Positions 9,109 to 18,747 are shown, numbered from the stretch's first letter. The stretch is 64,000 nucleotides of DNA from Cryobacterium luteum (GCF_900110125.1 NZ_FOCN01000016.1:1-64000); one strand, 5' to 3'. Notes: generated by a model not told the origin, from the letters alone. Numbers and translations: made by a program.

Positions 9109-9193
9109 AATTCAGGAAATCTGCTCCGCAGCGGATGCGCCGCCCCGTGATTTGCGCCTGGCGATCAGCGCCGAGACCTGGATTTCCTGAATT
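9109..9193. repeat. 13-bp perfect inverted repeat with 59-base loop
   Basis: AATTCAGGAAATC at 9109-9121 is exactly complementary to GATTTCCTGAATT at 9181-9193. The 180-bp gap between the convergent SDR and GNAT genes holds no gene. An imperfect GGCCCC...GGGGCC hairpin lies just to the left (9079-9108). The pair could be a bidirectional termination structure or the ends of a decayed small element. Confidence 0.55.
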
Positions 9194-9236
9194 AGCCACC
9201 GTAGGTCGCTCTGAGATGCCGGCCCGAGGCGCGAGC

Positions 9237-9815
9237 CTACTTCAGGCTTTTCTGCAGCAGGATGGTGCCGAGCCAGCGCTCGAACTTGAAACCGACCTTG
9301 CCCATGCGGCCGATCTCCTCGAAACCGAAATCGCGGTGCAGTTTGATCGAGGCATCCGCTCCCTGGTCGGCGATGACGGCGATGATCTCCTTCAGGCCGG
9401 CCGCTTTGCACCGTCGGATCAGCTCGCCGAGCAGTTCACGCCCGAGTCCCTTACCGGTCGACGCGGCGCCGAGGTAGATCGAGTTCTCCACCGTGAACCG
9501 GTAAGCCCGTTTCTGCTTCCACGGGCTGACCAGGGCATACCCGAGAATCTGTCCGGCCGGCGAGACGGCGGTGATGAACGGCATCCCCTGCTTGTTCAGG
9601 TAGTAGAACTTATCGCGCCACTCGGCGAGCGTCATGGCATCTTCATCGAAGGTGACGGTGCTGTTGGCGACGAAATAGTTGTAGATCTCGCGAATGTGCG
9701 GCAGGTCGGTCGCCCGAACCTCACGCATCTCGTATTCGAACGGCGCCTCGGCCGCAATCTCCGGACGCAGATGGCGAGGCAGCCGACGACGAGGCGCGTA
9801 TTCTTCCTCAAGCAC
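9237..9815 (-). CDS. GNAT-family N-acetyltransferase
   Basis: A 192-residue protein whose residues about 28-185 form a GNAT fold of the phosphinothricin acetyltransferase/YncA type. It shows [27 protein letters not shown] at the N-terminus and the acetyl-CoA pyrophosphate loop GKGLGRELL near 122, then [22 protein letters not shown]. It would transfer acetyl from acetyl-CoA to an amine such as an amino acid or analogue. Its start overlaps the 3' end of ung by 8 bp, so it is probably the last gene of that minus-strand group. Confidence 0.88.
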   Translation of the reverse strand: MLEEEYAPRRRLPRHLRPEIAAEAPFEYEMREVRATDLPHIREIYNYFVANSTVTFDEDAMTLAEWRDKFYYLNKQGMPFITAVSPAGQILGYALVSPWKQKRAYRFTVENSIYLGAASTGKGLGRELLGELIRRCKAAGLKEIIAVIADQGADASIKLHRDFGFEEIGRMGKVGFKFERWLGTILLQKSLK

Positions 9816-10587
9816 CGGGCACTCCCCTTTCTGGTTGGTTCCAGATTACCGGAAGCTCCCAACGGACCGGCGCCGCCCCCTGCCGGGCGAGCAGGCGATT
9901 GGCCGCGCTGAACGGCGCCGAGCCGAAAAAGCCGCGGCGGGCTGACAACGGGCTCGGGTGCGCCGACTCCAGCACGGGCGTGTCGCCGAGCAGGGGCTTC
10001 AGGGTGCCGGCGTCTTTGCCCCACAGAATCGCCACGAGCGGATGCCGCCGCGCCACCAGCGCACGAATAGCCTGGTCGGTCACCGCCTCCCAGCCGTGCC
10101 GACGATGCGATCCGGCCGCCCCGGCGCGCACGCTGAGCACCCGGTTGAGCAGCAATACCCCCTGCTCGGACCAGGCCGAGAGGTCGCCGTGCTCGGGCCG
10201 CGGCAGTGTGAGGTCGGCGGCGAGTTCGGTGTAGATGTTGCCGAGGCTGCGCGGCAGCGGCCGCACGTGTGCGTTGACGGCGAAGGCCAGGCCGATCGGA
10301 TGCCCCGGCGTGGGGTAGGGATCCTGCCCCACGATGAGCACCCGCACCGCGGCGAACGGCTGACGAAAGGCCCGAAGCAGGTGCTCCGGCTCCGGCAGAA
10401 CCTCGTGCCCGGCTGCGCGTTCGGTCGCCAGGAACGAGCCGACCCTGGCCAGGTCGTCGGCTACGGGGGCGAGCGCCTGCGCCCAGCCCGGGTCGATCTG
10501 CCCGTTTGCGGCCAGCTCGTCGAGGGTCACGCGGTGACCATCCTGCCGCGCCCGCTGGCGCCCGCCGCCGGGCGCGGCGGCATCCAT
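9808..10587 (-). CDS. ung: Uracil-DNA glycosylase, family 1
   Basis: Excises uracil from DNA to start base-excision repair. Signatures of family 1 are GQDPYPTPG (catalytic Asp about 89), [10 protein letters not shown] and [17 protein letters not shown] (catalytic His and intercalation loop). At 259 residues it is slightly longer than usual (about 220-230). A GTG at 10530, beginning [16 protein letters not shown], would give a more typical N-terminus, so the first 19 residues are doubtful. It overlaps the GNAT gene downstream and follows the S51-type peptidase by 21 bases. Confidence 0.93.
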   Translation of the reverse strand: MDAAAPGGGRQRARQDGHRVTLDELAANGQIDPGWAQALAPVADDLARVGSFLATERAAGHEVLPEPEHLLRAFRQPFAAVRVLIVGQDPYPTPGHPIGLAFAVNAHVRPLPRSLGNIYTELAADLTLPRPEHGDLSAWSEQGVLLLNRVLSVRAGAAGSHRRHGWEAVTDQAIRALVARRHPLVAILWGKDAGTLKPLLGDTPVLESAHPSPLSARRGFFGSAPFSAANRLLARQGAAPVRWELPVIWNQPERGVPGA

Positions 10588-10608
10588 TTACCGGCTCGCA
10601 TCACCAGA

Positions 10609-11316
10609 TCAGGCGCCGATGGTGCTCACGAGCACGCCGCCGTCGGCTTGGCTGACCTTCCAGACGCTGCCGGCGCCGAGCACGCGGAGTGCGCCCTCGC
10701 CGATGACGAGCACGGTGTTCTCGTCGATGGCCAGACCGCCGTCGACGAGGCCGGCCTCGGTCGCCGCAATCAGGCGGGACAGGCTGCCGGACTGGGCAGC
10801 GTGCACGTCGACGGTCACGTCGAGCAGGCCGAGGCCCTGGGCGAGGGTGATCTCGTCGAGGCCCTCGGCGACGTCTTCGGGCGCGACTTCGACGCCGCCG
10901 ATGCGCCAGCCGCCGATCAGGGCGCGTTCGGCGGCGATCATGGCGCCGGCCGAGAAACCAAGGTACGGCACGCCGGCCGAGACTTGGCGGCGAATCTCGC
11001 CCGCGATCGGCAGCAGGGCGGCCAGATAATCGGGGGTCACACCGCCGCCGATGATGATGCCGTCAACGGCGCCCAGAGCGGTCAGGTCGGCCGTGTCGCC
11101 GGGCGCGAGCATGGTGCGGCGGGTTTGCGCGGTGGCCCCGAGCGACGCGGCCAGTTCCTCGGCGTGCGCGCTGCCCGGCCCGACGGTGATGACGGCCACG
11201 ATCGGTTCGTCGCGGTCGGCTGTGAAAGCCTGAGCCGTAACCTCGGCTCGGAACATTCCGAACACCTCGGCATCGTGCGCCGGGTCTCCCCCGCCGCCGA
11301 CCAGGTGCACGCTCAC
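10609..11316 (-). CDS. Peptidase S51 (dipeptidase E)-like protein
   Basis: A 235-residue class I glutamine amidotransferase-like fold of the peptidase E/cyanophycinase group. The nucleophile elbow is GFSAGAM with Ser at 122, preceded by the family's IIGGGVTPDYL strand (87-98). In the family the Ser-His-Glu triad cleaves aspartyl peptides or cyanophycin. The His near DVTVDVHAAQSGSLSRL is a candidate. It overlaps the upstream phosphoribosyltransferase by 4 bp (ATGA), implying [13 protein letters not shown] coupling. Substrate not inferable. Confidence 0.85.
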   Translation of the reverse strand: MSVHLVGGGGDPAHDAEVFGMFRAEVTAQAFTADRDEPIVAVITVGPGSAHAEELAASLGATAQTRRTMLAPGDTADLTALGAVDGIIIGGGVTPDYLAALLPIAGEIRRQVSAGVPYLGFSAGAMIAAERALIGGWRIGGVEVAPEDVAEGLDEITLAQGLGLLDVTVDVHAAQSGSLSRLIAATEAGLVDGGLAIDENTVLVIGEGALRVLGAGSVWKVSQADGGVLVSTIGA

Positions 11317-11879
11317 GCCGTGACCTCAGCAGCGGTGACGTCGGCGAGCGCTTCCGGCGCGATGCTGTCGGGGGCTCCCGGTACCGGCGGCAGCGCCGAC
11401 CACGGGAACACGATCCACTTGTCGGTCTCCCGCCAGGTGAAGTCGGGCACGTGCACCGTGCGCGGCTTGGTATAGAGCGTCGCGGTGCGCACCTCCATCG
11501 CGGTCTCGCCGAGCAGGCGCATCACGAGCGCGAGGGTGTGGCCGGAGTCGGAGACGTCGTCGACCAGCAGCACCCGCTTGCCGGCGAGGGCCGGAGCGTC
11601 GAGCATCGGGGCCGACAACACGGGCTCCGGCAGGCGTTCGTCGATGCCGGTGTAGAACTCCACGTTGATGCTGCCGCAGTTCTTGGTGCCGAGCGCGTAC
11701 GACACGGCTCCGGCCAGCAGCAGGCCGCCGCGGGCGATGGCGATCACGACATCCGGGTGAAAACCGCTCTCCCGCACCCGCACGGCCAGCTCACGCGACG
11801 CCGCTGCGAAGTCGGTCCACTGCAGAATTTCGCGGTCGATCACGGACGGTGTGGGCACAGCCTCGGCATCATTGGTCAT
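11313..11879 (-). CDS. Purine-type phosphoribosyltransferase
   Basis: A 188-residue type I phosphoribosyltransferase. The PRPP-binding signature KRVLLVDDVSDSGHTL lies near residues 99-114, with VVIAIARGGLLLAG upstream. Architecture resembles Gpt/xanthine-guanine phosphoribosyltransferase-like proteins that salvage purine bases. The C-terminal WRETDKWIVFPW matches this group. First gene of the run phosphoribosyltransferase, S51 peptidase, ung, GNAT. Confidence 0.88.
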   Translation of the reverse strand: MTNDAEAVPTPSVIDREILQWTDFAAASRELAVRVRESGFHPDVVIAIARGGLLLAGAVSYALGTKNCGSINVEFYTGIDERLPEPVLSAPMLDAPALAGKRVLLVDDVSDSGHTLALVMRLLGETAMEVRTATLYTKPRTVHVPDFTWRETDKWIVFPWSALPPVPGAPDSIAPEALADVTAAEVTA

Positions 11880-11914
11880 CCGTCAATGCTAGCGACCATC
11901 CACACCATCCAAAA

Positions 11915-11950
11915 CGGATGCCGCGCTGCCAGCTGGCAGCGCGGCATCCG
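11915..11950 (-). terminator. Terminator of the prpDBC operon
   Basis: A perfect 16-bp stem with loop AGCT (CGGATGCCGCGCTGCC and its complement) lies 15 bases past the prpC stop. On the minus strand it is followed by TTTT, as in an intrinsic terminator. The stem is built from inverted copies of the GGATGC/GCATCC core of the word that recurs across the window. Confidence 0.88.
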
Positions 11951-11964
11951 CTTGCAGACAACGG

Positions 11965-13104
11965 CTACGGAACCTGACGCTGGTCGACGCCGTTGTAAGC
12001 GGACAGCGGTCGGATGAGCGCGTTGCTCTTCTTCTGCTCCATGATGTGCGCGGTCCACCCGGTGATGCGCGCCGCGACGAAGATGGGCGTGAAGGTGAGG
12101 GTGTCGAACCCCATCAGGTGGTAGGCCGGGCCCGACGGGTAGTCGAGGTTCGGCAGGATCGCCTTGCGGGTGGTCATCGCCGTCTCGAGGGCTTCGTAGA
12201 GTTCGAGCAGTTCGGGCTTCTGGTAGTGGTCGACGAGGGTGACCAGCGAGGCCCGCATGGTCGGCACCCGCGAGTCGCCGCTCTTGTAGACGCGGTGCCC
12301 GAAGCCCATGATCTTGCGCTTCTCGGCGAGCGCCTGCTCGAGCCATGGCTCGGCCCGTGCGGCCGAACCGGCTTCGAGGCCGATCTCGGTGAAGGTGTGC
12401 ATGACGGCCTCGTTGGCTCCGCCGTGCAGGGCGCCCTTGAGCGCCCCGACCGCACCGGTCACGGCCGAATACAGGTCAGACAACGTGGAGGTGATGACGC
12501 GTGCGGTGAAGGTCGACGCGTTGAAGGAATGCTCGGCGTAAAGGATCATCGATACGTCGAAGGCGTTGACGACGACAAGCTCAGGTACCTCGCCGAAGGC
12601 CATGTGCAGAAAGTTCGCCGAATAGCCGAGGTCATCGCGCGGTTCGACCAGGTCCTGGCCGCGCCGGCGACGCTGGTCGTAACAGACGATCGCGGGCAAC
12701 TGCGCCATCAGACGAATCGACTTCGCGAGGTCGGATTGCGGGGACGGGTTCTCGGCGTCGGGGTCGCTCGCGCCGATGACGCTCACCGCGGTGCGCACGA
12801 CGTCCATCGGGTGGGCGGTCAGCGGCAGCTCGTCGATGATGCGCTTGATCATCGGGCTGAGGTGACGCAGCGAGCGTTCGAGCGCTTCGAAGTCGGCGAG
12901 CTCCTGGTCGTTGGGCAGTTCGCCGTGCCAGAGCAGGTAGGCGACCTCTTCGAAGCTCTTCTTGGCCGCGAGTTCCTGCACCGGGTAGCCCCGATAAAGC
13001 AGCGAGTTGGTTTCCGGGTTGACCTTGGAGACCGCGGTCGTGTCGACGACGACGCCGGTCAATCCTTTATAGATGTGCGGTTCCACCGTTTGGGTGTCAG
13101 ACAT
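11965..13104 (-). CDS. prpC: 2-methylcitrate synthase
   Basis: A 379-residue citrate synthase-fold enzyme condensing propionyl-CoA with oxaloacetate to 2-methylcitrate. Family blocks are KGLTGVVVDTTAVSKV at the N-terminus, EHSFNASTFTARV, GALKGALHGGANEAVM with an active-site His, and MGFGHRVYKSGDSRV. The short length and the missing N-terminal extension fit PrpC/type I rather than the housekeeping type II citrate synthase. Context settles the assignment: it is the last gene of prpR-prpD-prpB-prpC, 9 bases after prpB, with AAAGGAG before its ATG. Confidence 0.95.
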   Translation of the reverse strand: MSDTQTVEPHIYKGLTGVVVDTTAVSKVNPETNSLLYRGYPVQELAAKKSFEEVAYLLWHGELPNDQELADFEALERSLRHLSPMIKRIIDELPLTAHPMDVVRTAVSVIGASDPDAENPSPQSDLAKSIRLMAQLPAIVCYDQRRRRGQDLVEPRDDLGYSANFLHMAFGEVPELVVVNAFDVSMILYAEHSFNASTFTARVITSTLSDLYSAVTGAVGALKGALHGGANEAVMHTFTEIGLEAGSAARAEPWLEQALAEKRKIMGFGHRVYKSGDSRVPTMRASLVTLVDHYQKPELLELYEALETAMTTRKAILPNLDYPSGPAYHLMGFDTLTFTPIFVAARITGWTAHIMEQKKSNALIRPLSAYNGVDQRQVP

Positions 13105-13113
13105 GGTGCTCCT

Positions 13114-14043
13114 TTAGACCTGCGTCGAACTGGGCGTCGAAATGTGCGGGTTCAGCGTGAAATCGAAGATACCCGAATCGAACTGGCTGTACGAGGAGTA
13201 GTCGAGCAACTTGTACAGGTCGGCCCGGTGCTGCATTTCCGGCAGCATCGTGGTGAGTGAGCCGTGGCTCTCGATCGCGTCGAGTCCGCGGGCGGCGGAA
13301 CCCATCGCGAGGCGCAGGAGCGACACCGGAAAGATCACCAGGTTCATGCCGACGTCTTCGAGCTGCTGCACGGTGTACAGCTCGCCCTTGCCGAATTCGG
13401 TCATGTTCGCCAGAATCGGCACCGACACGGCCGCCCGAATGGTCTCGAACTCGGCCAGGCTGCCCATCGCCTCGGGGAAGATCGCGTCGGCGCCGGCATC
13501 CTGCAGCGCCTTGGCGCGCGTGACCGCCGCATCCAGCCCGTCGACGGCACGGATGTCCGTGCGCGCCATCACGAGAAAGTTCGGGTCCCGCCGCGCGTCG
13601 ACCGCCGCACGGATGCGTTTGATCGCGGTGTCGGTATCCACGACCTGCTTGCCATCGAGGTGACCGCAGCGTTTCGGGTTGATCTGGTCTTCGATGTGCA
13701 TGCCGGCGAGGCCGGCATCCTCGAGGGTCTGGATGGTGCGCGCCACGTTCATCGGCTCGCCGAAACCGGTGTCGGCGTCGACGATCGCCGGCAGGTCGGT
13801 CATGCGGGCGATCTGCTGCGACCGGCCGGCCACCTCGGTCAGGGTGGTCAGGCCGATGTCGGGCAGGCCGAGGTCGGCCGAGAGCACTGCGCCCGAAATG
13901 TAGACCCCCTCGAACCCCTTCTGCTGGATCAGCTTGGCCGAGAGCGGGTTGAACGCGCCGGGGTAGCGCAGTATCCGGCCGCTCGACAGGCCGGCGCGCA
14001 GGGCGACGCGCTTGTCGGCGGCGCTGGCCTTGGCGTACAGCAT
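13114..14043 (-). CDS. prpB: Methylisocitrate lyase
   Basis: A 309-residue member of the isocitrate lyase superfamily that splits 2-methylisocitrate into pyruvate and succinate. The catalytic loop KRCGH gives C126; VDADTGFGEP (88-97) holds metal ligands. The start is the ATG at 14043, which overlaps the prpD stop as TAATG; longer open reading upstream is only prpD DNA in another frame. The length matches PrpB (about 295-310). Confidence 0.96.
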   Translation of the reverse strand: MLYAKASAADKRVALRAGLSSGRILRYPGAFNPLSAKLIQQKGFEGVYISGAVLSADLGLPDIGLTTLTEVAGRSQQIARMTDLPAIVDADTGFGEPMNVARTIQTLEDAGLAGMHIEDQINPKRCGHLDGKQVVDTDTAIKRIRAAVDARRDPNFLVMARTDIRAVDGLDAAVTRAKALQDAGADAIFPEAMGSLAEFETIRAAVSVPILANMTEFGKGELYTVQQLEDVGMNLVIFPVSLLRLAMGSAARGLDAIESHGSLTTMLPEMQHRADLYKLLDYSSYSQFDSGIFDFTLNPHISTPSSTQV

Positions 14044-15578
14044 TAGAAGATACCGTTCGGGGTGGCGATCGACTCGAGCAGTCCCGGCTTGGCCACGATG
14101 GTCAGGCCGCCGAGGTCGGCGGCAGTGAGCTCGGGCAGGCGCTGCGCGAGGGCGAGGAAGCGTTCGATCTCGGATTCCTCCATCACCGGCGCGGCGAGGG
14201 TGCGGAACTTGGTGATGTACTCGGCGCGGGCGAAGGGTCGAGCGCCCAGCGGATGCGCATCGGCCACGGCGATCTCGTCGACCAGGCGGGTTCCATCGGC
14301 CAGCTCGATTTCGACGCGACCGCCGAAGGCCTTCTCGGCCGGGTCGAGGGAGTGGTACCGACGCGTCCACTCCTGGTCTTCGGTCGTGGTGACGGTGTTC
14401 CACAGGGCGATCGTGTCGGGGCGGCCGGCACGCTCCGGGCTGTAGGAGTCGACGTGGTTCCAGCTGCCGTCCTGCAAGGCCACCGTGAAGATATAGGGAA
14501 TGGAGTGGTCGAGGGTTTCGCGGCTCGCGGTGGGGTCGTACTTCTGCGGGTCGTTGGCGCCGGAACCGATCACGTAGTGCGTATGGTGGCTGGTGTGGAG
14601 ACGTACGCTCTTAATGGCACCGGCCACCAGCAGTTCGGGGTGCTCGTTGTGCAGCTTGCGGGCCAGGTCGATCCAGGCCTGCGCCTGGTATTCGGCCGAA
14701 TGCTCCTTGGTGTAGCTGTCGAGGATGGCGCGCTTGGCGCTGCCGGCCGCCGGCAGCGACACGTCGTACGAGCCGTCCGGGCCGTCGAGCAGCCAGGCAA
14801 TGACGCCGTCTTCGCCCTCATAGATGGGGGTCGGGCTGGTCTCGCCGCGCAGCGCCCGGTCGACGGCTTCAACGGCCATCTTGCCGGCGAACGCCGGGGC
14901 GTGGGCCTTCCAACTGGAGATCTCGCCCTTGCGCGACTGGCGGGTGGCGGTCGTGGTGTGTAGCGCCTGGCCGACGGCCTGAAAGATGGTCTCCTTGTCG
15001 AGGCCGAGCAGGGTTCCGATGCCGGCGGCGACCGACGGGCCGAGGTGGGCGACGTGGTCGATCTTGTGCGCGTGCAGGCTGATCGATTTCACGAGGTCGA
15101 TCTGAATTTCATAGCCGGTGGCGATACCGCGAATCAGGGCGCTGCCGGTCAGCCCGCGCGACGTGGCGAGGTGCTGGGCGACGGCGACGATCGGCGGAAT
15201 GTTGTCGCCGGGGTGCGAGTACTCGGCGGCCAGAAAGGTGTCGTGGTAGTCCAGTTCACGCACGGCAACACCGTTGGCCCAGGCGGCCCACTCCGGGGAC
15301 ACCCGGCGGGCCGGCGCGAGGCCGAACACGGTCGAGCCGTCGCCACCGTTGGAACGCGGGTGGGCGAGCGCCTGCGAGCGGGCGGCAATCACCGGGCGAC
15401 GGGTCAGGCTCGCCGCAGCCACAGAGGCATTGTCGATCACGCGGTTGATGACCATCTCGGTCACGTCCTCGGAGACCAGGGCAGGGTCCGCGGCGACCTC
15501 GGCGATCTTCCAGGCCAGCTGGTCCTCGCGGGCCAGATTCTCGTCGCTCTTGTGAACTCGAACGTGGTGAAGCTGCAC
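14043..15578 (-). CDS. prpD: 2-methylcitrate dehydratase
   Basis: A 511-residue MmgE/PrpD-family protein that dehydrates 2-methylcitrate in the methylcitrate cycle. Features include [22 protein letters not shown] (substrate-site region), [21 protein letters not shown] and [17 protein letters not shown]. It starts with GTG at 15578, 14 bases after the prpR stop, and is coupled to prpB by a TAATG overlap. The C-terminal lid domain is present, so the gene looks intact. Confidence 0.95.
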   Translation of the reverse strand: MQLHHVRVHKSDENLAREDQLAWKIAEVAADPALVSEDVTEMVINRVIDNASVAAASLTRRPVIAARSQALAHPRSNGGDGSTVFGLAPARRVSPEWAAWANGVAVRELDYHDTFLAAEYSHPGDNIPPIVAVAQHLATSRGLTGSALIRGIATGYEIQIDLVKSISLHAHKIDHVAHLGPSVAAGIGTLLGLDKETIFQAVGQALHTTTATRQSRKGEISSWKAHAPAFAGKMAVEAVDRALRGETSPTPIYEGEDGVIAWLLDGPDGSYDVSLPAAGSAKRAILDSYTKEHSAEYQAQAWIDLARKLHNEHPELLVAGAIKSVRLHTSHHTHYVIGSGANDPQKYDPTASRETLDHSIPYIFTVALQDGSWNHVDSYSPERAGRPDTIALWNTVTTTEDQEWTRRYHSLDPAEKAFGGRVEIELADGTRLVDEIAVADAHPLGARPFARAEYITKFRTLAAPVMEESEIERFLALAQRLPELTAADLGGLTIVAKPGLLESIATPNGIF

Positions 15579-15592
15579 TGTGGATCCCTTCG

Positions 15593-16327
15593 TTAGTCGG
15601 CCGCAGTCGCAGATCGACTACTGGCCGAGTCCTCATCGATCGCCGCGAGGACGCTCAGGAGGCTTTGGTGAAGATGAATATGGGTGGCGTGGGCTGCCAG
15701 CGACGGGTCGCCGGCAATGATGGCGTCGATAATCAGCAGATGCTCCGCCGCTGCAGCACGCAGTCGCAGCGGATTTCTACGAGCAAGCCGGCGGATACGG
15801 GCCAAGTGGGTGCGAACGGCGCGCAGGGCGCCGACGAGAAAGGGGTTTTCGACGGCAGCATCGACGGCGTCTTCCAGTTCGTCGATCAGCGCGTAGTAGC
15901 GGTGCACGCCGATGTCGCCCTGCTCCAGAAGCTCCGGCGCGGTGAGGAACGCGCCGCGCAGCTCCACGAACGGCGCGGGATCACGTCGAGTCGCGGCCAG
16001 GCGGATGGCCTGCACCTCGAGGGCCTGACGCAACTCATACAGCTCGGAGATACTGTCGACGGAGATGTCGGTCACTTCGAAGCCCCGTCCACGACGGCCG
16101 ACCACGAGGCCGTCGGCAATCAGTCGGGCCACCGCTTCCCGCAGCGGGGTGCGAGAGACGCCGATGCGTTCAGCCTGTTCTACTTCGAGCAGGGCAGCGC
16201 CCGGGGCGAGGAGTCCGTTGAGAATCTCCCCGCGCAGCTGGCGGTACGCCCGCTCACTGGCGCGAAGCGGTACGTCCAACCCCAACATTGCGGTTTCTGT
16301 ATACACAAGAGCGATCCTATTCCACAT
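15593..16327 (-). CDS. GntR-family (FCD) regulator of the prp divergon
   Basis: A protein of up to 244 residues with an N-terminal winged helix-turn-helix ([39 protein letters not shown]) and a C-terminal FCD effector domain (about 90-230). It is the first gene of the prpDBC strand and is divergent from prpE, so it probably senses a propionate-pathway metabolite and controls both arms. The ATG at 16327 lies 6 bases after a TATAAC -10 element (16334-16339), fitting a leaderless transcript; an ATG at 16288 is the alternative. Neither has a ribosome-binding site. With the longer start, one TGTATACA palindrome falls inside codons 8-10. Confidence 0.88.
   Translation of the reverse strand: MWNRIALVYTETAMLGLDVPLRASERAYRQLRGEILNGLLAPGAALLEVEQAERIGVSRTPLREAVARLIADGLVVGRRGRGFEVTDISVDSISELYELRQALEVQAIRLAATRRDPAPFVELRGAFLTAPELLEQGDIGVHRYYALIDELEDAVDAAVENPFLVGALRAVRTHLARIRRLARRNPLRLRAAAAEHLLIIDAIIAGDPSLAAHATHIHLHQSLLSVLAAIDEDSASSRSATAAD
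16298..16305. promoter_or_regulatory. TGTATACA operator candidate, prpR side
   Basis: A perfect 8-bp palindrome of the type bound by GntR/FCD regulators. Its centre is exactly 63 bp (six helical turns) from the identical site at 16361-16368. It lies just downstream of the predicted prpR transcription start. Confidence 0.7.
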
Positions 16328-16360
16328 TGTCGGGTTATATGCAATACTTCAACCACTCTT

Positions 16361-16368
16361 TGTATACA
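16361..16368. promoter_or_regulatory. TGTATACA operator candidate, prpE side
   Basis: The second identical palindrome, 26 bases before the prpE ATG and near the expected -35 region of the prpR promoter. The two sites bracket the whole divergent promoter region, so one dimer pair could control both directions or form a loop. Confidence 0.7.
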
Positions 16369-16394
16369 GAGGCTCTTCAATGGAGAAGGTAACT

Positions 16395-18323
16395 ATGAAT
16401 GGCGCATCAGGTGGGGCCTATCAGGAGGCTTGGCGACGCAGCATTTCGTCGCCGGACGACTTCTGGTTGGACGCCGCCGCGGGCATCGACTGGATCACGC
16501 CGCCATCGAAAGCCCTCGACGCCGACGGGCCGGTGACCGGAAGCTGGTTCCCCGGGGGGACGCTCAACACGAGCTATAACGCCCTCGACCGTCACGTCCT
16601 GGCCGGGCGCGGCTCCCACACGGCCCTGATCTACGACTCGGCCATGACCGGCACCCGGATTCGTTTGAGCTACCTCGATCTGCTCGGCCGAGTCGCCAAG
16701 TTCGCCGGCGCTCTGCGCGCCAACGGTGTCGGTACCGGCGACCGGGTCATCATCTACCTGCCGATGATTCCCGAAGCTGTCATCGCCATGCTCGCCTGCG
16801 CACGCATCGGCGCGGTGCACTCGGTAGTGTTCGGTGGTTTCGCGGCCACGGAACTGGCCGTGCGCATCGATGACGCACGGCCGAGTGTCATCGTCACGGC
16901 ATCCGGCGGGCTGGAACCGGGCCGTGTGGTGGAATATCTGCCGCTGGTCGAGAAGGCACTGGCGCTCAGTCAGGGTTCGGTGCACACCGTCATCGCGCGA
17001 AGCCGGGAGAGCATTCCCGGTTCGGCGGCGGACTACCAGGACCGTTCCGGAACGACGGTGCACTGGCTGGACTGGGCCGACGAAGAAGCGAAGGCGGCAC
17101 CGGCCGACCCGATTGCCCTCCGCTCCGACGATCCGCTGTACATTCTCTACACCTCCGGCACAACCGGTAAGCCCAAGGGCATCATCCGGGACAATGGCGG
17201 CCACGCCGTCGCCCTGAACTGGTCGATGCGCAACGTCTACAACGTCGGGCCGGGCGACGTTTTCTGGGCCGCCTCCGACGTCGGCTGGGTGGTCGGGCAT
17301 TCCTATATCGTCTACGCACCGTTGTTGGCCGGGGCGACCACGGTTATCTACGAGGGCAAACCGATCGGAACCCCGAATGCCGGCGCATTCTGGCGCGTCG
17401 TCGACGACTACAAGGTCAAGGTGCTGTTCACCGCACCGACGGCCATCCGCGCAATCCGCCGCGTCGATCCTGACCTGCTCGAACTGAAAAATCACGACGT
17501 GTCGAGCCTGACCAGCCTGTTCCTGGCCGGTGAACGTCTCGACCCCGAAACCTTCCACTGGGCCAACGATGGGCTGCACTGCCCGGTGGTCGACCACTGG
17601 TGGCAGACCGAGACCGGCTGGGCGATCTGCGCCAACCTGCTCGGCATCGAAGAGCTGCCGACCAAGCCGGGCTCGGCCACGGTGCCGGTACCCGGCTACG
17701 ACATCGCCATTCTGGATTCCAAGGGCAAGCCGATCGACAAGGTCGGCAAGGACGGCAACATCGCCATTCGGCTGCCATTGCCGCCCGGAACCCTGCTCGG
17801 CGTCTGGGGCAGCGCGGAACGTTTCGCGAGTTCGTACCTCACCGCGTTCCCCGGCTACTACGCCACCGGAGACTCCGGGCATTTCGATGCCGACGGCTAC
17901 CTGTTCGTGATGGGCCGCACCGACGACGTCATCAACGTGGCCGGGCACCGATTGTCGACCGGCTCGCTCGAGGAGGTTCTCACGCTGCATCCGGCCGTCG
18001 CCGAATGCGCGGTTCTCGGCGTACACGACCAGCTCAAGGGTCAGCGTGCCGCTGGTTTCGTCACGCTCAAGGCCGGCAGTACCATCGACCATGGCGTTCT
18101 CGCCGCAGAGCTCGTCGCCCTCGTCCGGGAGCATGTCGGCCCGGTCGCAGCGTTTCGCGACGTCACCATACTCGACCGACTGCCCAAAACGCGGTCGGGC
18201 AAGATTCTTCGCAAAACCATTCGACAAATCGTCGACGGTGAAGAATATTCCGTCCCTCCCACCATCGAAGATCCCACCGTTCTCGACGATCTGAAACGTG
18301 CGCTGTCAGCATCCGTTTCTTAG
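16395..18323 (+). CDS. prpE: Propionyl-CoA synthetase
   Basis: A 642-residue AMP-forming acyl-CoA synthetase. Motifs are YTSGTTGKPKGI (P-loop, about 250), VVDHWWQTETGW (substrate pocket), YYATGDSG and the catalytic lysine in PKTRSGKILRKT near 600. It resembles acetyl-CoA synthetase, but the PrpE assignment rests on its place opposite prpDBC. The ATG at 16395 is preferred because GGAGAAGG lies 5 bases upstream; ATG 16380 is possible. It heads the plus-strand unit prpE-DUF485-actP. Confidence 0.92.
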   Translation: MNGASGGAYQEAWRRSISSPDDFWLDAAAGIDWITPPSKALDADGPVTGSWFPGGTLNTSYNALDRHVLAGRGSHTALIYDSAMTGTRIRLSYLDLLGRVAKFAGALRANGVGTGDRVIIYLPMIPEAVIAMLACARIGAVHSVVFGGFAATELAVRIDDARPSVIVTASGGLEPGRVVEYLPLVEKALALSQGSVHTVIARSRESIPGSAADYQDRSGTTVHWLDWADEEAKAAPADPIALRSDDPLYILYTSGTTGKPKGIIRDNGGHAVALNWSMRNVYNVGPGDVFWAASDVGWVVGHSYIVYAPLLAGATTVIYEGKPIGTPNAGAFWRVVDDYKVKVLFTAPTAIRAIRRVDPDLLELKNHDVSSLTSLFLAGERLDPETFHWANDGLHCPVVDHWWQTETGWAICANLLGIEELPTKPGSATVPVPGYDIAILDSKGKPIDKVGKDGNIAIRLPLPPGTLLGVWGSAERFASSYLTAFPGYYATGDSGHFDADGYLFVMGRTDDVINVAGHRLSTGSLEEVLTLHPAVAECAVLGVHDQLKGQRAAGFVTLKAGSTIDHGVLAAELVALVREHVGPVAAFRDVTILDRLPKTRSGKILRKTIRQIVDGEEYSVPPTIEDPTVLDDLKRALSASVS

Positions 18324-18399
18324 GCCGTCACGAGCACCCCACCGCGCACCCACAATTTTTCGACACCCACATTTTTCGTCCCTGAGGCAAGGAGGCCCC

Positions 18400-18747
18400 A
18401 TGAGTGAAGCAGTGAAAGACGCCCCACCGAAGTCCACGATCGACTACGAGGCGTATGAGAAGACGCCGCAGTTTTTGCACATGAAGAAGACCCGCAACCG
18501 TTTCGTGGTGCCGCTGTCGATCTTCTTCCTGGTCTGGTACATCGCCTACGTGCTCGCGGCAGCCTACGCGCGTGATTTCATGGCAACGCCGGTGTTCGGC
18601 AGCATCAACATCGGTCTGCTCCTCGGCCTCGCGCAGTTCGTCACGACCTTCGCCATCACGATGAGCTACGTGACCTTCGCCAACCGCAAGATCGATCCCC
18701 TGACCGCAGAACTTCGCGGCGAACTTGAAGGGCTGGAACAGCGATGA
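18400..18747 (+). CDS. DUF485 membrane subunit of an acetate/propionate symporter
   Basis: A 115-residue protein with two membrane helices (about 42-64 and 75-100) and the family pattern FLHMKKTRNRFVVPLSIFFLVWY. DUF485 proteins accompany ActP-type sodium/solute symporters as small partners. The start at 18400 has AAGGAGG at 18389-18395. Its stop overlaps the actP start by 4 bp (ATGA), implying coupled production. Confidence 0.92.
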   Translation: MSEAVKDAPPKSTIDYEAYEKTPQFLHMKKTRNRFVVPLSIFFLVWYIAYVLAAAYARDFMATPVFGSINIGLLLGLAQFVTTFAITMSYVTFANRKIDPLTAELRGELEGLEQR

